This document shows, in pieces, positions 1 through 11,743 of a DNA stretch of 64,000 nucleotides (within the stretch, counting starts at the first letter, position 1; each line of letters begins with the position of its first letter). Source of the DNA: Rhypophila decipiens. Its lineage: Eukaryota > Ascomycota > Sordariomycetes > Sordariales > Naviculisporaceae. Both the position numbers and the translations under genes were made by a program. The notes beneath the pieces are model-generated. The model was given only the letters and a program-made list of their open reading frames with translations. It was not told the origin of the DNA and made no database searches. The DNA lies in assembly GCA_033297075.1 (NCBI GenBank), contig MU858232.1, forward strand, positions 1-64,000. Reading direction: 5' to 3'.

Positions 1-545
1 ACTAGACTTGATTGGAAGATCCAATCAAGTAAATGGTATGTATAGTACGTATGAGGGTGTATAGGGTGGTTGTTCCTCTATACGATCCTCACAAGTAATA
101 TATAGTTATTATTAAATATATTAGAATAAAGGAAATAGCTACTAATAAGTTAATAAAAGTACTAAGAGTTTAGGATTTTATATAGTTTAGAGAAATAGTT
201 AGAGTTATTAATATAGAGGTATAAATTAAAGTATAAGAATTAAAGGAGCTTATAGAAGAGTACTTAGAGAAGTTAGAATATTATTTTAAAAGTAGTTATA
301 GTAATATTAAGAGTCTAGAATAGCTTCTTTAGGTATTAGGAAACCTCTAGTAAGCTTCTTTAGGGGGGTGTATTAAATAGTAATAGGATACTAAAATAGG
401 GGATAATTAGCTATAATCTACCTTCTATATCTAGACTAGTATATACTATAAACTTTTCCTTCTACTATAATAATGCTAGTTGTGCTGGAATACTGTAGTT
501 ATAGTTGATTAATTAAGTTATATGTTGTGTTTAATAGCGGTGTCT
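1..545. repeat. AT-rich, RIP-like degenerate repeat at left edge
   Basis: This block is dominated by A and T with TA-rich words and has stop codons in every frame, unlike the balanced sequence after about position 546. That pattern is what repeat-induced point mutation leaves behind in transposable elements of filamentous ascomycetes. I see no intact coding frame, no recognisable reverse transcriptase motif and no clear long terminal repeat; the left part lies outside the window, so the element cannot be classified. The RIP reading is inferred from composition only. Confidence 0.6.
6..30. repeat. Perfect hairpin, 11-bp stem with 3-nt loop
   Basis: ACTTGATTGGA at 6-16 is the exact reverse complement of TCCAATCAAGT at 20-30, with AGA between them. 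It sits at the outer part of the AT-rich block and could be an element terminus or a RIP-spared palindrome. The inverted repeat is seen directly; its role is unknown. Confidence 0.7.
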
Positions 546-3500
546 TAAGACGGTAAGAGTATTTGTAGGGCTAGTAAGTAGAGCAATTCCGTGCCTTATT
601 AACAGGTTCTAAGGACCTCTGTGCCCCTCGCTCGCATTTCGGTCATTGCATGCTTAACGCAGAGACCGAGGTGGCATGGTTGTACGTACCAACATGAGTT
701 CTCTAAGGAATGGTTGTAATAAAGCTCGTGGTTGGCCGAGAAGGCGATATGTACATGTATCTGGATATTGTCCTGTAAGGGTCGAAAGGAGGCTTGTGGG
801 CCGTCATCAGATGCAGATTGAGATATCATACCAGTATACCTTGCCCAGCTGTGATGGAAAGGCAGTGCTAGATTGGTAATTAACTTGGATACGCAATTGG
901 ACTGGCTCGACATGCGAGATGCAAATACTAATTCAGTCTGATATGTCTGTATTCGAATTCGCTTCAAGGAGTAAGTGGTGGGCTGGTGAGAACAGGTTGA
1001 TTATACATGACCGTTCTGGAAACATTTCCTCTCCTGAACTCCAGCCCTGGATGCGAAGAAGTATCCGTATTGGACCCCTGAAATTCAAATACGTCCGAAC
1101 AACCTGGAAAGAGTTTACACCATTTGGTCGTTGCCCCGCAGTTTTTTGGGGGAATCGGTAACGCTCGCTGATTCGCTAGCGACCAAAACTACCCCTACGC
1201 TAAAACCAACGGCCTGGTCTGATACAAGTGCACGTCCATCAACGCGTATCCGTAGGGCTTAGAAAATCTCTAATTCGACGCCATCTCATGAACAATACTC
1301 CAACCTCGCTCTCACCACTTCATCACCACGTGCTCTTCACCAGTAACCATCTCACTTCGGGCACCTGCGACCGATTCAGAGTATCATGGGACGGAAAGCT
1401 CCAAACAGACGACGCCGTACTGGGACGATGACAACATAAGAGACATGCAATCCATGCATCTTGCTCACCGGGCTGGTAGCGACTCTGCCCAAATGCCTCT
1501 TGGCCTCACTAGGCACCAGAATTATGAGCCGCTAAGCTTCTTTGCCCCTGATTGTGGCTTTCCTACGGATGATACCTTGTACATCACAAGAGATGGCTTC
1601 TTTAGAGCTTGCATGTCTCTTTCCCCTGATCTATGCTTGCAGCTTCTCCTGAACTCGAGTCATTGACTGCGAAAAGTGGAAAGATGCGTTGCGTGCCGCA
1701 TACCGGTTCCTCCAAAGGAGCTTTTATGTCGTTGTGGTACAGATGAAGATGAGCTTTGGGGGCCTCTTGCTCATCGCGTCTAGTTCGTACCGCCAACCAC
1801 TATCGCAACTTACAGAACCGTGGCTAACGCTATGCTGTCTTGGTGACAATAGAAGAGCTGCAAGTCTCGGGCTCAGACCACCATATCTGGTTTCACACTC
1901 AACCGGCATCCAGAACTACGGAACTATGCTGCCACTAACTCTGGATCTGGTATCTGTGCTCCGATGTCAATGTCAGTATTGCTTCTGCCTGGCCCCGCTC
2001 CCGTTGAGCTGCCATATCCGCTTATTAGAGTTTAAGAAACGGCCCGGTCGTGGCTGCACAGTCCCTTGTCCCGGAAAGTACTGCACATCCCCACGGTCAC
2101 GACTTCCTTGAACTAGTCACTTGTTTCCTTCACGGAATGCCCACGGACTACCTACCGGGGAGTTCAGTAATCTGATCAGATACTCTCCCCAACCTAATCG
2201 GCCACCACGATACTTGTCTCGACCATTGAAGCCCTCTCTCCTCGATAATTTATTTGGCCGTCGTGCTATGAGTCGATGACGGGCTTGACTCTAGACCGGT
2301 TATATCAGTTGGAGTCTTGCAGTCGTAACTGGCTTGGACGTTGGTCATAACAGCGTCAGAGTTCTTGAATAGGGACCGAGTTGAGTTGGTCACGCGGGTG
2401 TAGTGAAAGGGTCGCGGGGACGAGAAAGAGCCTACGAATCCGTTTGGGAGGTTCGCGCCACCTGCCAGGCGTCCATCCATGTGCCAATCTCATACAGCCA
2501 TTCCAGAGAAACCTGGCTATGGTCGGGTTCAACCTCTAGACGTCCCGATGAGGCGTCGTGCCACGGCTTGACTGTCTTGATGAGCCTTGGAACGCTGAAC
2601 ATGCAGTCAATACTTTATGTTGTTCCCTGCATGAACCGGCTGACACTGGTTTAGGTTAGAACCAAGACCGTCACTGTCACGAAACAACCACGAATCGGCA
2701 TGTCTCCTTGCTCTAGGCCGGTCAATTATTCTACGTACTTCCTCCCAGACACGCTACCTGCTCCCTAGTTGTATCGGAGTCTTCCTGCTCATTTTGGACA
2801 AGCACAATTTTCTGGCCCTTTCACACTTGGGCCGGGGATAAACAGCCCAAGGTTTCCGGGTGTTGTGGGGGCGTGCCGAAGGGAAGGTATACGCACCAAT
2901 CAGCTTGCACCATTCGACAATCCAAAGCTTAGAAACCAGAGCCGCAAAAATAGATCTGCTTACTGATCCCCGAGGCCACCATTTCTTATATGGTGCCGCT
3001 AGCATCCCTAGTTGCTGCCCTGGCGGTGAGGTATGCTGGCCCCTTTCCGCCATTTCCCCTGACAGACCTCGACATGACCTTCTACTTCCAAATGCACCCT
3101 TCTTGGCCTGGTCTGTTCGGGTTGTTTCTACCCTCCACATCATGCCAGATTCCCGAATACGGGTGTACCAAGCCATCAATCTTTGAGCCAAGATGCGAGT
3201 CTCGCTCGACACCCTGTAACGTACTTCTACAAAAGCCTCAACGTTAGGGTCGACTAAGCCCCGATGACTTCCCAAGCCCGTTGAGTCCGGCTCGCGGACG
3301 ACTCGGTGGCTGCACGTCAGCGGACTGCATCGCTGTCCCCGCTCCGGGGCTCGAGCAGTATCTGTCTCATGCAAGGCCGCCAGAGTTCACCGGCCGTTGG
3401 GATGGCTGCCACCAATATCAGGTGGCAGTTTCGTCCTAGCCCAACATAGACTAAGCTTCAGCTCGCATGACCCGTGGCTTGAGGTTCGTCCAGATGGCCT

Positions 3501-6500
3501 GGCTGCCTCGGTTTCATGTCAAGAGAGGAAGGATGGTCAGGGTGTGGAAGGGAGGCTTCCTTGGGGACTTCCTGGGCCGTAGGGCTGGTTCCAGATGCGG
3601 CTCCACCCCTGAAAACATGCAGATGTCAATCCCAATACGGATACCGGTACACTACCTATCTTCAGCGGGACTCCAAACAGAGAGCAATAGTTTTCGGAAT
3701 ATATGGTCTCCCTCAAGCACCTGGTTAGCTCGACGTACGATTACGAGAATCTCGGCTGTCCTTGGCGGTAAAGTTGCCTGGCCTGGTTCTCGAAAGACGA
3801 GTTTAGTGCTTGATACCTTCTTCCGGGTCCTGGACAGAGCAGTTTATCGATCCGAGATCAAATTTCGTACCTCGAATGTCAACTTACGCCGCCAGCGAAC
3901 CCCTGACGAAAGACATTGGGTTGTGCATTGTCCTGGGCCTCTCGACGATCTCCAAGACTTAGCACATGGAAAGCGGAATTGTTACCAAATGAGGACATTG
4001 TGTCCGGTTCTTTCAGATTGCAGTACCCAACAGTAGACTCAAGTTCAAACAAAAAGGAGACCCGGAAACCCTCAAGGTTGGAACTGCCATGGTGACGCCT
4101 GAAGAAGGCGGGCGAACCGGCTAAAACGAACGGTCCGCCTCGTGAAAGCCTTCCCTAACAAGGTACGTATACTCCGTACTATGTAAGGGGAACCGGTTTT
4201 GGTCACTAACAAGTCAAGAGAGTATTTTATGCCAAGCCCGCCCTTTCGCAATGGCATGAGAGTCAAAATCGCCCTCAAGACCCAGTCTCTCTCATTTTCT
4301 GGAGCTATAGACAGGACAACCTTGGCATAGTATTGCACTCTGCCTAACGCGGCCACCTGGATTGTTGCTGAATCAGCCACATACGTATTGTATTCTCTTG
4401 GTACTGTCGCTGATACAGACTGATGGTACCCAAGGCCATACATGCTGCATACTATTCTGCATCGCTCGACCACGACAACAAAACGGAAAAGAAAGGTGAT
4501 GTTTCTTCCACGCCACCGATCTCGCATCCACACCGTTCCCAGGGCACCTCACCGCCACCAACTTGTTCAGACTATGGAAGCAGTAGCTTCTCTGCATAAT
4601 TCTTTCTCGCATCTCCACCAACGATTCTGATCCATATCAGAGTGTGGATAATGAGCCTCCCTAGCCAGCCACGGCGTACAGGGCTGGCAGTCCCTGTTGG
4701 CGGGAGGCCAAAGGGGCTAAGGACTGGTTCCACTGAACCTCCTTTCCAGATTTTCTCCTTTCTGATCATGGCCATGTCGGCTTATTCATCGCTTCCTAGG
4801 TCGAGAGGGCCCTGGCCCTGTTCTGGCAATGGTCCTTTCCCGAGGCATCTGCGCTTATGCGCCACACGTTCTCCTTTTTCGCCCCCCTTTCAACCATTTG
4901 CGTTGTTTACTTATTCCTCTTGGTGTAAACAAATCATGGGGCTTTCCTGTTGAATATCAGAAGTCTGGTCAGGGGCAAGGACAGGTTGGGAAAAACACCA
5001 CACCATTTGTGAGAGAAATCAATCATCGCTTGAATCTCGAGCTTCTAGGTGATAGTGCCCTTTAGTTTCCATTTATGCCGTTTTGTGGGTTACCATGTTC
5101 CTATTTCCATCAATCGTCACATTCCACCACCAAGGAAGCCTACATCTTATTTCTTCAATTTCATGACATAAATATATGACCAGGCGTTAGATCACCGGGC
5201 TCTTTTTTGTATATTTGCTGTTGGGGGAGAAATCGTTGCAACGTATGACTCCTCGATTCTTGGGCCGTTGAGAAAGTTTATCAACGTCTATAGCCGAACT
5301 GGCCAGCTAGTACCGCCACTCAAATGTGCTATCTCATGTGCGGAACAAAAATCCATTTTGCTCTCGTTCTTCTCTCTCCCATCCGTTCACCATCTAGGGA
5401 ATGTTGGCTTTCTTTTGTTCCCAAGACCGTTATCTTCACCCCAACGGCATATCATCTCAACTGAGGCTACGGCCAGTCGTCTCGTGGTCAGGGGGTCCAG
5501 TGCCCATTCCGAGACCAAACTTTCTTGTTTATTTGGAAACCTACAACATCCTCGCCAACCACAAGTTTGCCTTGGTTGTGGCTTCTTGTGTTTGTGGAGA
5601 GACGGCGAACCCAAAGGCTGCTTACCTACCGATGAATGCTCTCGCTGGATCTGGCAGCAGGAGAGTTACTGCCAGCAAGAGGAAACATATACATCCCAAA
5701 ACTACACGGATCAGGAGAGAGACGAGAACCTTGCTGTGTTTTTTGGCAGCTTTCGTGAACACCTTCACCCCACAAAGAGCCCTCTCCTCGCTGCGGTGGA
5801 CTCTTCGGTTCCGTCTCTGGTCACCTGAAGGATAATAAATGACCTTTGATGCGGTGAAGGACCCACTGATAAGAGGGAAGAGGCTTGAATCTTAAGGTGA
5901 ACGGGAAGGGGGCACTCTGCGGCAGCAGTCAAACTTTACTTCCCCCGGCTTCTTGAAATTTCGTCTGATGAAATAACACGGAAGTCGCAAACCACCGAAT
6001 CCCAGGTACGGAAAACCTTGAACGCAGGAACAGAGCTTGGCCTAAACTTTGATCCAACTTGTCGAGTTGCAGAGGAACAAAGTCAAAAGCACACCTTCCT
6101 GTCGTTTGACGAACAATCTCAATCTTATTCGGCGCGTTGATCTACTTTCGATATTCTTTACTTCAGAGCAAGCAAGCAATCGAGAGCGAAGTTGAAGGCG
6201 ACAATAGCATCAATTTGTCGAGAAAGGGAGAGGACTTCTCTCATTCAGCTTGCTGTCCTGCTCCCAGTCACTTCTTGCCTTGGTCCGAGCTGGCGAAACC
6301 TCTGCTTCCTCGCGCAGAGCTGCAGCGAGTATCCCATCGCGATTCACCGTTCACGCCTTCTTTGCACAGCATGTTCCAGAACTCCCGAGCTGGCAAAGAG
6401 TTTGTCGTTGAGCACGAAGCGCCAGAAGGTCATTCGGCCAATCCCACCGGTATGCCCGTACTTTCCTCCTTTTCTGTTTCCCGAATCCTGCAAGGTACCA

Positions 6501-6755
6501 CATGCATCGGCAGAACTTCAGACTACGTCGCCGCCTCGACTAGCAACCGAGTGATTCGCTGTGCAGGGGATTCAATTTCCTATCCCAATCTATCTCGTTG
6601 TTTCGACAATCCCGTTCACGTTGTCCATATTCTCATCTCCTGTCCTCCCCTCCCCTCTACCACCGAGCAGTTGATTTTCAAGACAACACCGCCCGATCCA
6701 TACCTCTACCCAAACAGCACCCGACGGAGCAAGGCCCAATCAATTCCAAAGTCAA
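546..6755. other. 6.2 kb with no recognisable gene
   Basis: Base composition is ordinary but the open frames are short, overlap on both strands, and show no domain or splice pattern that I can join into a plausible protein. The longest (minus 2754-3374) has arginine- and serine-rich random-like composition. The last several hundred bases before 6756 probably include the promoter and 5' UTR of the next gene. Decayed genes or very old repeats may be present, but I cannot name any. Confidence 0.5.
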
Positions 6756-8519
6756 ATGGATGTACTCTCTCCTCATTCCACTGACCTTTCTCCGATACCA
6801 TCTACAGATTCGGGAGAACGCAGACAGCCTATTTACACCACTGTCGGCTCAGTTTACAATCCGGATGCGACCACGCCGCTTCAACCACCGACTCGGCGTC
6901 CCAGACCTCGCCGGTATCAGCCCAACCTGCAGTCGCCGATCGAGGCTTCGTTGATCCTCCAAACCAATCTCCTCGCAGCCTTGCCTGTCCAAGACACGTC
7001 GCCTACCTCTCCCACCCCCGGAGCAAATAGAGTTCCGCAATATTCGCAGCTGCAACAGAATTACGACCGCGCAGTCAGTCCTCTGAACATTGACGAGGAC
7101 AATACCGCACCATCCGGGGTTGGAATGTCGATGCCCAGCATCCGGTCTGGCAACCTTCCCCCTCCGACCCTCGGCCTAGGCATCGCACACCAAGACAAGA
7201 AAGAAACAGCGGATATCAAAGAAGACGAGGAAAGTCTCATTTCGAAGGGCTTCTTCCCCTTGCAGCGCTTTAGTACCCCGTCGTTGACCCACCTGACAAC
7301 GTATCCCAATCCTATGCAGCAAGCGGCGAGGGAGACGCTCGCCAAAGCTCGTTCCCTCAACAGTAGTACAGGCCGAGTTGATTCTTCTACCTCTCTTTCC
7401 CAGATGGCTTCAGAATCTGCCAGAAACAGGATGGACTCGTCTTTTAGACCACCCTCTACACACACGGGAGCACCCCAACCACTAAAAGCTGGACCGCCTG
7501 GTCAACGCCAGTTCATCCCATCGACATCTGACAGAGCCAAAGCTATGGAATATATCCAGGAGGTGCAGGAGGCTATGAAACGCTTCACCCCACCGAAAGA
7601 AGCCTTGGTGCTTCTGAAGGGCGGACCCGAAGCTGTGAAGTTTGTTCAGGAACTCCCACCAGTGCCACCGCCGAGTTATTTCGGTATTGCGCGTCCTATC
7701 CCAAATTTCGATGACTTCCCTCTCCCTACTGACGATCCCGATGGCATTAACCTGGCTGACCTTCGTTCCCACCTCCAAACCCATTTTGGCTCGGGAATCT
7801 CTACAAGCCCTCAGCTTCCTCCTCTAATATTTGCATCGGTGCCATGCGAGGATAAGCCGTTGAAGAAGATTCATAACACTCTCTATTACGAGGAGGTCGA
7901 GAAATATTACCCAAATGGCTTCTTATCTAACTTCAGCCGGGAATTCGAGGGGGTACCTGCCGACTGGATCAAACAGTATCCTCTTCAAGGAAATGGCTAT
8001 CCAAATGACCCGGAGAGCGACGAGGGGAAATTAGCCAGAATCAACGCGAGGTTCTACTCCGGAGCCCAGCGCTACGTCAAAAGCTTGAATCAACTCCATG
8101 TGGATAATGACCGCCGCACTCTGAACAAATCGTTCGGGGTGATTGGAGGAGAACGTCAGCGGTCTCAGAAGCTTGTCCGCAGTGCCGATGGAAAGATCCA
8201 GCGTCGTCATCTCAGTATCGAAGAAGCCAACAGTATGGAGGATAGTGCCCATGCCGCACCTCTTCTCAGCATGGCCTATGCGAGTCTCGAGGGATGGAAG
8301 GAGGCCAGTAAGGAGGCCAGTAAGGAGGCCAGTAAGGAGGCCAGTAAGGAGGCCAGTACACATGGCCCATTTGATAGATGGGGACCGCAGTACTCTCAAC
8401 CAGATCCTGCATACATCGACAAAAGCGAAGGTGGCAACAACAGCTTCTTCACGGAGGAGAGAACGAGACTGCCCAAGAAGAAGAGACTTGTCAGCAGAAA
8501 GAATCGCATAGGATACTAG
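6756..8519 (+). CDS. Hypothetical fungal protein, 587 aa, with KEAS tandem repeats
   Basis: This is a single uninterrupted frame from ATG 6756 to TAG 8517-8519. The N-terminal third is proline/serine-rich and looks disordered (PPTRRPRPRRYQP near residue 45). A more ordered central part (about residues 255-500) carries aromatic-rich segments such as YFGIARPIPNFDDFPLP and YYEEVEKYYPNGFLSNFSRE. Near residue 515 there are five perfect copies of KEAS, and the C terminus is basic (LPKKKRLVSRKN), a possible nuclear signal. I recognise no family and see no signal peptide or membrane segment. The coherent composition, length and good ATG support a real gene, but function is unknown. The AspE gene is convergent downstream. 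Confidence 0.7.
   Translation: MDVLSPHSTDLSPIPSTDSGERRQPIYTTVGSVYNPDATTPLQPPTRRPRPRRYQPNLQSPIEASLILQTNLLAALPVQDTSPTSPTPGANRVPQYSQLQQNYDRAVSPLNIDEDNTAPSGVGMSMPSIRSGNLPPPTLGLGIAHQDKKETADIKEDEESLISKGFFPLQRFSTPSLTHLTTYPNPMQQAARETLAKARSLNSSTGRVDSSTSLSQMASESARNRMDSSFRPPSTHTGAPQPLKAGPPGQRQFIPSTSDRAKAMEYIQEVQEAMKRFTPPKEALVLLKGGPEAVKFVQELPPVPPPSYFGIARPIPNFDDFPLPTDDPDGINLADLRSHLQTHFGSGISTSPQLPPLIFASVPCEDKPLKKIHNTLYYEEVEKYYPNGFLSNFSREFEGVPADWIKQYPLQGNGYPNDPESDEGKLARINARFYSGAQRYVKSLNQLHVDNDRRTLNKSFGVIGGERQRSQKLVRSADGKIQRRHLSIEEANSMEDSAHAAPLLSMAYASLEGWKEASKEASKEASKEASKEASTHGPFDRWGPQYSQPDPAYIDKSEGGNNSFFTEERTRLPKKKRLVSRKNRIGY
8298..8357 (+). repeat. 12-bp coding minisatellite, 5 copies
   Basis: AAGGAGGCCAGT is repeated five times without a single mismatch and encodes KEAS x5 inside the 587-residue protein. 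Perfect identity at DNA level suggests recent expansion by slippage; the 12-bp unit keeps the reading frame. Confidence 0.95.
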
Positions 8520-10139
8520 GCCTTCGACACTGAGCCACCATCTTCTCTTGATTTCGAGCCATTCATCTTTATAACCCATTTCCCCGGTCTCTTCTTAGCA
8601 GATATAGGACTGTAACGATGAACCACCTGTGGCTAGAGGTGGTTCATTCTCGAGCCTGGCCTGGTTCGGCTTGGTGAATTACAAATTTTTAGGGAAGTGC
8701 TTCTTGATATTAGGTAGCTGCTTTGGAGATACGTGCAGGCGGATGAGGGGATCCCTTCATATGGAGAAAACAACACAATGGTTTATATTTGTTTGCCCGG
8801 GTTTCCTTTTTCTTTTTCCCTTTTCTTTCCCTTTTTGGTTTGTCTCACGGTTGGAGCTTGGTAGGATGGGGTCTGTCGAGGAGGAACTTGGTCATACAGA
8901 CACAGCAGGCGGCTTTGTACACGGCGTTTTGGCTGGGTAGCTTGCTTCCTTTTCAAGGAATGGGTCTTTTTGTCGGGTTGGTTTTCTCACATTCTTATCC
9001 TTTTCTTCTTCGAGTTCTTGTCAAGAACAACGGGATTTATAGCGGATTTCGTGGCGTGGCGTGGGCGTGACTCAGTGGACTCTGGCATCGGCATTGTCTA
9101 GGAGTTAAGGGGTTGGTTGGAGACTGAGCGTCCCCGTCAACGTGAGTGAGGCAGGCACTACGTATTGCAATACATGGTTTTTTTGGTTTTAGTATCTCCT
9201 TTTTGGTTCTCAACGTCTTCTCTCTTCGCCATATGCGCCGAGGCAGTATATGTTATCCTGGGATAGCAAGAGAGCACGAGATTGGCATAGGTACCTCAGG
9301 TATAACAGAAAATAAAGAAAAAAAAAGTTTGCAATTTTGTTCCTTTTTGGGGAAAGTGAGAAAAGAACTACATGCCGCCAGCCGCCACCACCAACATCAT
9401 CACACTGAGAATAAGATATCCGACGCACCCTAGGTACATACATGGCTGCTACTACTACTGCTGTCTGCCTGCCTGTTTGACGGGCGCCTTGCTTCTCCAT
9501 TTGACACATGCAGGTCTCCGACCTTGTACCAGCAGGGAGTCCAGCAAAAGGGAACGAAATAGCAACCTCCGACCGACATAGAAGAGAAATGAGATACTGG
9601 TAAAAGAAAAATAAGATGGTTCTGGGTATTCCATAATGTCCCTCCTCCCGGCCAGTAATATCAAAGAAGCTACAGAGAAAGAGAGGGAGAAACAAAAAGA
9701 AAAGATACATAAAAAATGGGGGATAGAAAAAAGGACAGTGTAGTTTTGATATTTAGTTACAACATAAAAAGGTGGTGGCAGAAGAAACTACAGACAGCCG
9801 TCAATGCCCCCCTCTCGACTTCCATACCGCTCGCTGGCCCAAAACTGACTAAGAAAAGGCTGTAGATATTTTGAATCCTAGAACTTTTCGCACAGAGGGA
9901 AAGTGTATTGATTAACAGACAAGATATGGATGGTTTTGTCGAGGCATAATTTCAAGAGTGGAGACCGTTATAAGTGGAGCTAAGAATCGGGGACAAAAAT
10001 GTCTCAGTCTCATCCTCGACACCAAAACGACGTCGCCATTCCGAAATGGCGGCGTTCCACCAACATCTCCTCGAGTCGGCTATGTGGGTCGAGAAGACAA
10101 TTTGACGGTCGGGCTCAAGCCTGGAGCTGTGTCATGCTA
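8520..10139. other. Convergent intergenic region, 1.6 kb
   Basis: This lies between the stop codons of the 587-aa gene (plus) and aspE (minus). It contains T-rich tracts (for example 8800-8840) and A-rich tracts (9308-9325, 9600-9740) typical of 3' UTRs on opposite strands. I see no further gene. Confidence 0.6.
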
Positions 10140-11743
10140 TCATCGACGATGTTTTGACCCGTCACGCTGCTTCAGTCTGCTGGTTCTCCAACCCTCGTAC
10201 CACTGCTCACGGCTGGCCTCGCGCAGCTCAGCCCGCCACTCGCTGAAGACAGCTTCCTTGAGACGGACGAAGTCGCAATGTTCTTCATTGTACGGGTCGG
10301 CAAAGCCCCATGGGAATTGGCGTCCAACAACATCGGGCTCGTAGATATCCGGGCTGATGATTGACATGGGAATGAAGGGCACCTCGTCCGCTTTGGGGCC
10401 ATCCTCCGGGGACTTGGTGTGTCGGCGAACGGAGCCACCCGACAGCCTATTAGATACAGGAGAAGGTTCCCGTCCTTGAATGGGTAGGCCATCCTCGTCG
10501 TGGCTCAGCTCCGTGTCGGACGGGTCGGATACTTCATCTTCATCCTCCTCGATAATTCTGCTAGAATCCGGGGTGGTGTCGTCCTCATCGTCCAGACCAA
10601 GCGCCTCGAGCGGGTCGAGATTTGCCTTCTTGAGGGTTTCCCATACCGTGGTTTTCAGCACGTTCATGTGCTTTGATGTGATGGTATCGGCCTTGGAGAT
10701 GACGGGAATCACGGTGGTCTTACCCTGCAAAATCCGCATAACTTGGAGGTCCAAATCCTCGTCCAGGCCGCCAAGAACCCGAGCATGGGGGTGATGTTTC
10801 GACCCGTTGTGTTGGCCATTAGCAGCATTGCCTCGGGCTGCTGCAATGTTCCTATCGAGACGAGCGGGGTCGAGGACGAGGAAAACCGCATGGATGTGGG
10901 TATCTTGTACGCCGGGCGATCGAACGACCTTCATCTCCTCGGCAAACGTCTCTTCAAACTTGCTTTCAAGGAAACTTGACATCTCGCGGAGCTGCAGATC
11001 GACCACGTTCTTTTCGAGGCCCTCTGAGTCCCATAGGGTCAAGCCGATCCGTTCATTGTCAATTTCGGTCTCGAGGTAGTGGGGGACAAAGTTGCCGGAC
11101 GGAGGGGCTGCGGGGAGGTAATCGTCGTGATCGTTCTTGGTCCGCTTCCTCGCTGGGAGGGCGAGAGCACTCTTGAGGAACTCGAGAAACGAGGATTTGC
11201 CCGAGTTCTGAGCGCCAACGATGAGGATGCTATTCAGGTCAGCAACGAACTGCGCAGATAAGAGTGCAGGCCTAGAAAGTGATCAACTCACTTGAATGGG
11301 GTGGGATCCTTCCTTCTTCGAACCCTTCTCGGGCTGTTGATGGTGCTGACAGCACTGCTGGCGTAGCTGTATCGGCCACGGTGTGCCATGCTCCCGGTAT
11401 TGGCATACGGATCGAAGCCATTGTTGGGAATGGGAGGAATGGGGACGTTCATCATGGAGCGTGATGGATCCATCGAGGGTCGTGGTGTTGCGACGGACAT
11501 GGTGTCTGCTTTGCCAGAGACGATGGCGATGGAATCAGGTCGAGCTTCACTGCCGAGGCCTATCTGGGGAGCTGGGGCTCCATTGTAGAGGACTGGGAGG
11601 CGGGGTGGGGACTTTGAGACGGAAGCATCGCGCTGGCGCTGGAGCTCTTGCTCTTTTGCAGCCCGCTGCTGCTTCTTGAGGTCACCACTTTTGCTACGTC
11701 GCAACAACATACCGAGGCTAGAGCGACGAGGTGGGGTGGACAT
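10140..11743 (-). CDS. aspE: Septin, AspE type (filamentous-fungus septin)
   Basis: The exons are 11743-11292 and 11229-10140 with a 62-bp intron, giving 513 aa. Septins are GTP-binding proteins that form filaments and rings at septa and hyphal tips; AspE is the divergent class kept in filamentous fungi. Visible features are an N-terminal serine-rich tail of about 145 residues, a P-loop GAQNSGKS at about 156-163 created across the intron (phase 2), G3 DSEG, G4-like SKAD (instead of the usual AKAD), and near the C terminus GRQFPWGFADP, the counterpart of the septin GR-YPWG signature. An acidic insert (DDEDDTTPDSSRIIEEDEDE) interrupts the GTPase domain, and the protein lacks a clear C-terminal coiled coil. 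The intergenic region upstream is long. The AspE subclass is an inference from motif pattern and the FPWG region. Confidence 0.85.

Noticed and set aside
2754..3374. 206-aa minus-strand frame
   Set aside because: The composition looks random, there is no motif, splice context or homologous block, and it overlaps several plus-strand frames of similar quality.
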